9,477 bases of DNA from NCBI GenBank assembly GCA_030620005.1, contig JAUXAJ010000209.1:1-9477 (forward strand), read 5' to 3'. Each line of letters starts with the position of its first letter. Within the stretch, counting starts at the first letter, position 1. Positions 5,620 to 9,477 of this stretch are shown here, in pieces. The stretch comes from Promethearchaeota archaeon. Its GTDB lineage: Archaea; Asgardarchaeota; Lokiarchaeia; Sigynarchaeales; SOKP01. A program made the position numbers and the translations under genes. The notes below the pieces were generated by a model. That model saw nothing but the letters and a program-made list of their open reading frames with translations. It was not told the DNA's origin and ran no database searches.

Positions 5620-6798
5620 TCATTTCTTCATTTTAATAAATTTCCCGGATCGCATTAGCTCACAGGGTTTGAGATACTCCTTACCCGATTTCTCAGCGAA
5701 TTCTTCTAATTTTTTCGTCCATTTTTCGTAATTGTTTTTACCCGCACCAAAAGGACCAGGCGTATTCATGCCCGCCATGTTGGCATCGTCAATTACTTTC
5801 CAGCCAGAAACAACGCCTTCTTCTATTAATCTACAGCCTTCGTTCAATCGTATTGCCATTATGAGTTCCATGTCTAATAATCCCGCTTTTTTGGACATGT
5901 CAGGCTGAGGCCTTCCCTTAGACCAATCGTAATAGCCCTGTCCCGTTTTCCTGCCTAATTTACCTTCCTTCACCATCTGAGAAGAAACCTTCCCTGGTTT
6001 GAAGTCAGGTGATAAAGTTTCTGCGTAATAATTTGCCACGTGATAACCTGTATCAATCCCAACATAATCAGCAAGAACTAACGGAGGCATTGGCATTAAT
6101 CCTCCCGTATCTGCATCAAGCTGTTCCCAAGGAATACCTTTTTCGAACGCTAAGTCTATAATATACTTGGAGTATATTCCAACTGGAGCGTTTAACCTAT
6201 TTACGATAAAACCCGGACGATCTTTAAGCACTCTTGCAACAAATCTTTTTCCTCTTAGACAGGGTAAACTTTCCCCAACTTTTACTCCAATATCCATTGC
6301 TTCTTTTGAGCTCTTTTCACCAGCGATTATCTCTATTAAACGCATTAAAATTGGGGGATTGAAGAAATGCATCCCGATCACCTTATCTGCTCTATTAGTA
6401 GCAGAAGCTATTTCTGTTACGGACATTGTAGAAGTGTTTGTTGATAAAATGCAATGAGCTGGTGCGCTTTCATCACACGTTTTAAATACATCTTTTTTAA
6501 CATCCATGAGCTCAACGACGGCCTCTATCACGTAATCAGCATCCTTGACTGCACTCGCTAAATCAATTGATTTTTTTAATCTCCCCATTACATCAACAGC
6601 GGTAATGCCTTCTCCTAACCTGCCTTTTGTTTCAAGCTTTTTTATTCCTTCTTCAATCATTGAGGCCCCTTTATCCACGAACTCGTCCTTAATATCAACT
6701 AATGCTACATTGTAACCCGCCATTAAAGCTATTTGAGCAGTATTGTGACCCATTAATCCTGCCCCGATTACAACTATATTTTTAATATCATTAACCAT
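5620..6798 (-). CDS. 3-hydroxyacyl-CoA dehydrogenase, NAD-dependent
   Basis: A 392-residue cytoplasmic oxidoreductase that turns 3-hydroxyacyl-CoA into 3-ketoacyl-CoA, as in beta-oxidation. The N-terminal Rossmann domain has GAGLMG (12-17) and the ribose-binding acid D35. The active-site set is complete by comparison with human HADH: S123 in TNTSTMS, H144 and N147 in GMHFFNPP, E156 in RLIEII, and N200 in PGFIVNRL. The C-terminal domain includes LADYVGIDTGYHV and GRKTGQGYYDW (near 290-300). About 80 further residues resemble the start of a second helical domain (MAIRLNEGCRLIEEGV). This makes it longer than the basic 280-residue form and like the first part of archaeal dehydrogenase / enoyl-CoA hydratase fusions, but the hydratase half is absent. 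About six extra residues lie before PGFIVNR. The ATG has a strong ribosome site, GAGAGG at 6811-6806. Confidence 0.93.
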   Translation of the reverse strand: MVNDIKNIVVIGAGLMGHNTAQIALMAGYNVALVDIKDEFVDKGASMIEEGIKKLETKGRLGEGITAVDVMGRLKKSIDLASAVKDADYVIEAVVELMDVKKDVFKTCDESAPAHCILSTNTSTMSVTEIASATNRADKVIGMHFFNPPILMRLIEIIAGEKSSKEAMDIGVKVGESLPCLRGKRFVARVLKDRPGFIVNRLNAPVGIYSKYIIDLAFEKGIPWEQLDADTGGLMPMPPLVLADYVGIDTGYHVANYYAETLSPDFKPGKVSSQMVKEGKLGRKTGQGYYDWSKGRPQPDMSKKAGLLDMELIMAIRLNEGCRLIEEGVVSGWKVIDDANMAGMNTPGPFGAGKNNYEKWTKKLEEFAEKSGKEYLKPCELMRSGKFIKMKK

Positions 6799-6805
6799 TT
6801 ATCTT

Positions 6806-6811
6806 CCTCTC
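6806..6811 (-). promoter_or_regulatory. Ribosome binding site of the dehydrogenase gene
   Basis: GAGAGG on the minus strand is 7 bases before the ATG at 6798, inside the purine-rich stretch 6813-6799. It fixes the start and implies a leader, so this gene is not leaderless. Confidence 0.7.
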
Positions 6812-6813
6812 AC

Positions 6814-6830
6814 TACAAATATAATTTGTA
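6814..6830. promoter_or_regulatory. Perfect 7-bp inverted repeat before the dehydrogenase gene
   Basis: TACAAAT, ATA, ATTTGTA is a perfect palindrome ending just upstream of the ribosome site. The minus strand also contains a TATA-like AATTATATT within it. If that were the TATA box, the transcript would start at about the ATG and lose the strong ribosome site. An operator or early leader element is therefore more likely. The symmetry is seen; the role is inferred. Confidence 0.4.
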
Positions 6831-6892
6831 TTGAAATAGAATAAGAATGAAATAAAGAAAAGGTTTATTTTAGAAATTAATTATATCAAACT

Positions 6893-7258
6893 TTAATCGT
6901 CAATATCAGCAATCTCCTTGAGACCACTCAAGTCTCCTTCCATGACTTGCTGGAGTAGTTGAGTGGTTCGATCCCATATATTGTCCATTATATCTTGGAC
7001 TTTTTTTAGATCTACATCATTTTTAAATTTCATTGCGATTGTTTGAGCTTCGCTGTTTACTTCTATATCTACTGGAAAATCCAATTCTAAACCCCCAAAT
7101 ATGTGCAGCATTACCTTGACTTCATTTGGATCGGCAAAATCATCGTTTAATTTTATTTTACTTGTAACTGTTAATGTTATTGTAAGATTCTCCACATCAA
7201 CGGAAACCTTTACAGCATTATTTAACATTCCTTTGAGAGCGGGTATATACTCTTCCAT
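6893..7258 (-). CDS. Small acidic protein of unknown function
   Basis: I do not recognise this 121-residue protein. It is soluble, rich in Asp and Glu, with no Cys, no signal peptide and no membrane segment. The N-terminal two thirds alternate short hydrophobic strands (VKVSVDVENLTITLTV, VKVMLHIFGG, LDFPVDIEV, AQTIAMKF), suggesting a beta sheet. The last third is a long amphipathic helix (VQDIMDNIWDRTTQLLQQVM) with an acidic tail ending in DIDD. It is a real gene: ATG, GGTGAT at 7270-7265 with 6-base spacing, and strand-like sequence throughout. It follows the CocE-like gene by 48 bases with no T-run on this strand, so the two are probably cotranscribed. It precedes the dehydrogenase by 94 bases. 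A lipid- or acyl-binding or chaperone-like accessory role would fit the context, but nothing in the sequence shows it. Confidence 0.75.
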   Translation of the reverse strand: MEEYIPALKGMLNNAVKVSVDVENLTITLTVTSKIKLNDDFADPNEVKVMLHIFGGLELDFPVDIEVNSEAQTIAMKFKNDVDLKKVQDIMDNIWDRTTQLLQQVMEGDLSGLKEIADIDD

Positions 7259-7264
7259 CCTTAT

Positions 7265-7270
7265 ATCACC
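7265..7270 (-). promoter_or_regulatory. Ribosome binding site of the small acidic gene
   Basis: GGTGAT on the minus strand lies 6 bases before the ATG at 7258, the same arrangement as at the C45 gene. It follows a 13-base A-run (7292-7280) in the leader. Confidence 0.7.
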
Positions 7271-7306
7271 TTGCTTTTATTTTTTTTTTTTTAATTAATT
7301 TATTAA

Positions 7307-9136
7307 CTATGATGCGTCCTTAGGAATAATAGGCAAATCTATATAAGAAGCGTGAATCTTATTTCGCGAAATTGTAATTGTGGGTCTACCTTCCGACGGA
7401 TAACGAATAAAAGTGTCTTTATCGCTACCAGCTATGGCAATTCGAAGTTTATGTCCCTTACGAATTAGAACGGAAGTTGAGTAGAGTCCAAATTTGATTT
7501 CCGCTATCTCACCGGGTTTTAATGGTTCACTGTCTTTCTTTTTGAAGGTATGAAAAGGAACGCATGTTTTATATGGAGGTTCTTCAGTCGAGACTTTTCG
7601 ATGAATCACCCTGAGTTGGCCGTCAGTAATGTAAGTTACTTTCCCTTTTTCGTCTATTTCTTCTAAATAAGCAAATAATGCACCATCTTCATGTGTTGAT
7701 GAAACATGCAGGCATATTATCGCATTACCGGTGATTTCCATGTCTTTTTCGAGGGGGGAACTATCATATACTAGTAGTTTCTCGTCTGCTTTATTTCGAT
7801 TTTCGTACATTATTGGTAATCCTAACAATGCCCACCAACGATTATTCCTTCCCGTAGTTGCTCGATAGTTAATTTTATAACTGTCATCTCCGGATTCCTC
7901 CTCGGGCATTGTTGTTGATAAAGAGTTGTTCTCTCTGAGATACCATCTCTTCATTTTTTGACCAGCAGGTGGCCAAACATTGGTTTTTTTCCATTTTTCT
8001 TCCACCATCGTATAATAGTAAAGGACTTTTCCTTGGATACCCTCACCCTTCACGCATTTGTCAAAGAAGTTAACCCAGGTGTTCACGCGTTCCCTAGGTG
8101 TTGGAGAAACGACAGTTCTCTCCGGAAAGAATTGATTAGCAGGATATCTAGCGCCGTGGGTCCAATCTCCTAAGATAGCAACTTGAGGGTTTGATAAATT
8201 CATGAACCTATGAATGATCACATCCACATAACCAGAATCAAGCCAAGAACACCAACCTAATACGGGAACATTTGATCTTTCGATCTCTCCTTTACGAAGA
8301 TATACACTCGCGTTTTTAATGGAAGCCCCATTAGGGAGTTCATCGTCGCTATAATCCTTATTTATAGTTATATCGTAAACATACTGATTGTTCTCGTGTA
8401 CTTTTGCTGCTTCTTTTAAAACGCTCAAGTCTTTGTCAGACTCCACTGGTTTAACACTTTTAGAGAATAACCAATTTAAAGGAGCAAATTGTCTTAACAC
8501 TTTTGGGTTGTTTTGGTCCAAATTTTCACCAAGAAAAGACCATAATTGCATGAAACCTCGATCGTAGCAACCTCCCGGGAAAGCAACGTCAGTATAACCG
8601 TCCCATAAACCGTGACCGGGCATTACAGCTTTCACGGCTGGATGATTGTTAACGCCAAGCAATTCAGCAGTAATTCCTGAATATGAAATGCCGTTAGATA
8701 CGATGCTTCCATCAGACCAGGGTTGAGAGATGATCCAATCCGCAATATCTGCTCCATCTTTCACTTCCTCGTCGGAAAAAGGATATGGTCGGGTACCTAA
8801 GGATGTTCCCGTCCCTCTCACGTCAATGTAGACAATCGCGTATCCACGACTCGTAAAAATTTCTGGAGATGGCATGAATCCTGTTAATTCGTCTAGGATC
8901 CATCTAAACGGAATTCGGAAGTTAGTTGCCCTCCAGTATCTAGTCTGGTATAATAATGTGGGTATTTTTTTATCGGGAGATAGTCCCTTAGGAAGGCAAA
9001 TAGAAGCAGCAATTTTCACCCCATCTCGCACCGTAATAAAAGTTGACGAGATGGTATAATCTTCGTATAATCTTTTCTCTGGAATTGGTCCAAACGCTTT
9101 AAAAGGATTGTTTTTACTATTCATTTCGTTATTCAT
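7307..9136 (-). CDS. CocE/NonD family hydrolase (X-Pro dipeptidyl-peptidase S15-like)
   Basis: A 609-residue alpha/beta hydrolase. The start VRDGVKIAASICLPKG and the strand YAIVYIDVRGTGTSLG are typical of the CocE/S15 group. The triad is visible: nucleophile S151 in GISYSG, Asp D300 in GWCSWLDSGY, and His H327 in GDWTHGARY. Residues from about 420 onward, including LVYDSSPLEKDMEITG and GHKLRIAIAGSD, form the jelly-roll domain that closes the site. Length is normal for the family. Members cut acyl esters (cocaine esterase), glutaryl-type acyl groups or X-Pro peptides; the substrate cannot be read from these motifs. There is no signal peptide, so it is probably cytoplasmic. Two in-frame ATGs lie at 9136 and 9124. 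I keep the first, because GTGA lies 8 bases before it. It heads the minus-strand row and diverges from the M20-like gene. Confidence 0.9.
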   Translation of the reverse strand: MNNEMNSKNNPFKAFGPIPEKRLYEDYTISSTFITVRDGVKIAASICLPKGLSPDKKIPTLLYQTRYWRATNFRIPFRWILDELTGFMPSPEIFTSRGYAIVYIDVRGTGTSLGTRPYPFSDEEVKDGADIADWIISQPWSDGSIVSNGISYSGITAELLGVNNHPAVKAVMPGHGLWDGYTDVAFPGGCYDRGFMQLWSFLGENLDQNNPKVLRQFAPLNWLFSKSVKPVESDKDLSVLKEAAKVHENNQYVYDITINKDYSDDELPNGASIKNASVYLRKGEIERSNVPVLGWCSWLDSGYVDVIIHRFMNLSNPQVAILGDWTHGARYPANQFFPERTVVSPTPRERVNTWVNFFDKCVKGEGIQGKVLYYYTMVEEKWKKTNVWPPAGQKMKRWYLRENNSLSTTMPEEESGDDSYKINYRATTGRNNRWWALLGLPIMYENRNKADEKLLVYDSSPLEKDMEITGNAIICLHVSSTHEDGALFAYLEEIDEKGKVTYITDGQLRVIHRKVSTEEPPYKTCVPFHTFKKKDSEPLKPGEIAEIKFGLYSTSVLIRKGHKLRIAIAGSDKDTFIRYPSEGRPTITISRNKIHASYIDLPIIPKDAS

Positions 9137-9177
9137 GACATTTTCACTTACTTTTTACTCATTTTCATGCTTTTTGA

Positions 9178-9184
9178 TTTAAAC
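9178..9184 (-). promoter_or_regulatory. Candidate TATA box for the CocE-like gene
   Basis: TTTAAAT on the minus strand lies about 45 bases before the ATG at 9136. A start 25 bases on would leave a leader of about 18 bases that still contains the GTGA ribosome motif. A second A/T palindrome, TATTTAAATA at 9216-9225, is an alternative, giving a leader of about 60 bases. Confidence 0.35.
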
Positions 9185-9313
9185 AAATCCATTAAAGAAT
9201 AATTTTGTGTTATATTATTTAAATATTCACCAAATTTTTGAAAAAAGAACCTTTCATGATATATTATCCCTTATTTTATATTAAAGATTTTTAATAATCG
9301 TAGTTCTTTTAAC

Positions 9314-9332
9314 AAAGAAAGTCTTATTTATA
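9314..9332 (+). promoter_or_regulatory. BRE/TATA promoter for the M20-like gene
   Basis: A purine block, AAAGAAA (9314-9320), is followed by CTTATTTATAT, the classic archaeal BRE plus TATA arrangement. The TATA centre is about 23 bases before the ATG at 9350, so the transcript should have no leader or a very short one. Upstream, in the same 213-base divergent gap, AAAAGAAC at 9243-9250 and GTTCTTTT at 9303-9310 form an 8-bp inverted repeat. Confidence 0.5.
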
Positions 9333-9349
9333 TGAAAAAGTGAGAAACT

Positions 9350-9477
9350 ATGATAATTAATAAAGAGAGAAAAAAGGAACTTACGGACTTATGCCAAGCG
9401 CTCGTTAAAAAACCAAGTTATTCGGGAGAAGAGGAAGAAGTAGTAAATGTTATAAAAAAGGCCTTTAATGAGTTAGG
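9350..9477 (+). CDS. N-terminus of a probable M20 family metallopeptidase (partial)
   Basis: A plus-strand gene runs off the window edge; 42 codons are present. The peptide has DLCQALVKKPSYSGEEEEVV followed by NVIKKAFNEL. This is the standard opening of M20 peptidases and deacylases (ArgE/DapE/ACY1 type): a helix, a Ser-x-x-Ser/Gly-x-Glu-Glu turn, then a helix leading to a Gly. These enzymes remove an acyl group or amino acid from amides and peptides with two zinc ions. The metal ligands lie beyond the window, so the assignment rests on the N-terminus only. The start is fixed because an earlier ATG at 9332 hits a stop after two more codons. GTGAG lies just before the ATG. It is divergent from the CocE-like gene. 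Confidence 0.6.
   Translation, partial: MIINKERKKELTDLCQALVKKPSYSGEEEEVVNVIKKAFNEL

Noticed and set aside
7280..7292. T13 run on the plus strand as a terminator
   Set aside because: The genes on both sides are transcribed from the minus strand, where the run is A13. It sits in the leader of the small acidic gene and would not act as a T-run terminator.

Overview
The window is A+T-rich, densely coded DNA that reads best as archaeal. Most starts follow a short purine motif of the GGTGAT / GTGA / GAGAGG kind, which pairs with the usual prokaryotic 16S 3' end. Several genes have an A/T box about 25 bases before the expected transcript start, and some ends carry bare oligo-T tracts without a hairpin. 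The protein set (DUF401 permease, BKACE-family enzyme, long 3-hydroxyacyl-CoA dehydrogenase, C45-type acyltransferase) fits a heterotrophic archaeon that uses peptides, amides and acyl compounds. An Asgard-type lineage is possible, but nothing here proves it.

Layout: positions 1-235 hold no protein gene. They carry a plus-strand structured element with a 5S-rRNA-like core, behind a plausible TATA box. From 236 to 9136 eight genes all lie on the minus strand. In transcription order they are a CocE/S15-type alpha/beta hydrolase, a small acidic protein of unknown function, a 3-hydroxyacyl-CoA dehydrogenase, a C45/AAT-type Ntn hydrolase, a BKACE-family beta-keto acid cleavage enzyme, a YbaK-type tRNA deacylase, a nitrilase-superfamily amidohydrolase and a DUF401 integral membrane protein. 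A headless GNAT acetyltransferase remnant lies between the last two and overlaps the end of the nitrilase gene in another frame. At the right edge a plus-strand gene starts (9350 to the window end), probably an M20 metallopeptidase, divergent from the CocE gene.

How the genes may work together (inference): CocE-like hydrolase, C45 Ntn hydrolase, nitrilase and M20 peptidase all act on ester, amide or peptide bonds. The hydroxyacyl-CoA dehydrogenase and BKACE are successive chemistries (3-hydroxy to 3-keto, then cleavage with acetyl-CoA). The block could be a catabolic neighbourhood for N-acyl, amide or peptide compounds, with the DUF401 protein as a possible carrier. Gaps of 170-210 bases, oligo-T tracts and candidate operators suggest several transcription units rather than one operon.

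No CRISPR array, insertion sequence, tRNA or attachment site was seen. The most unusual items are the 5S-like element, the GNAT remnant, two palindromes in promoter regions and the unrecognised 121-residue protein.
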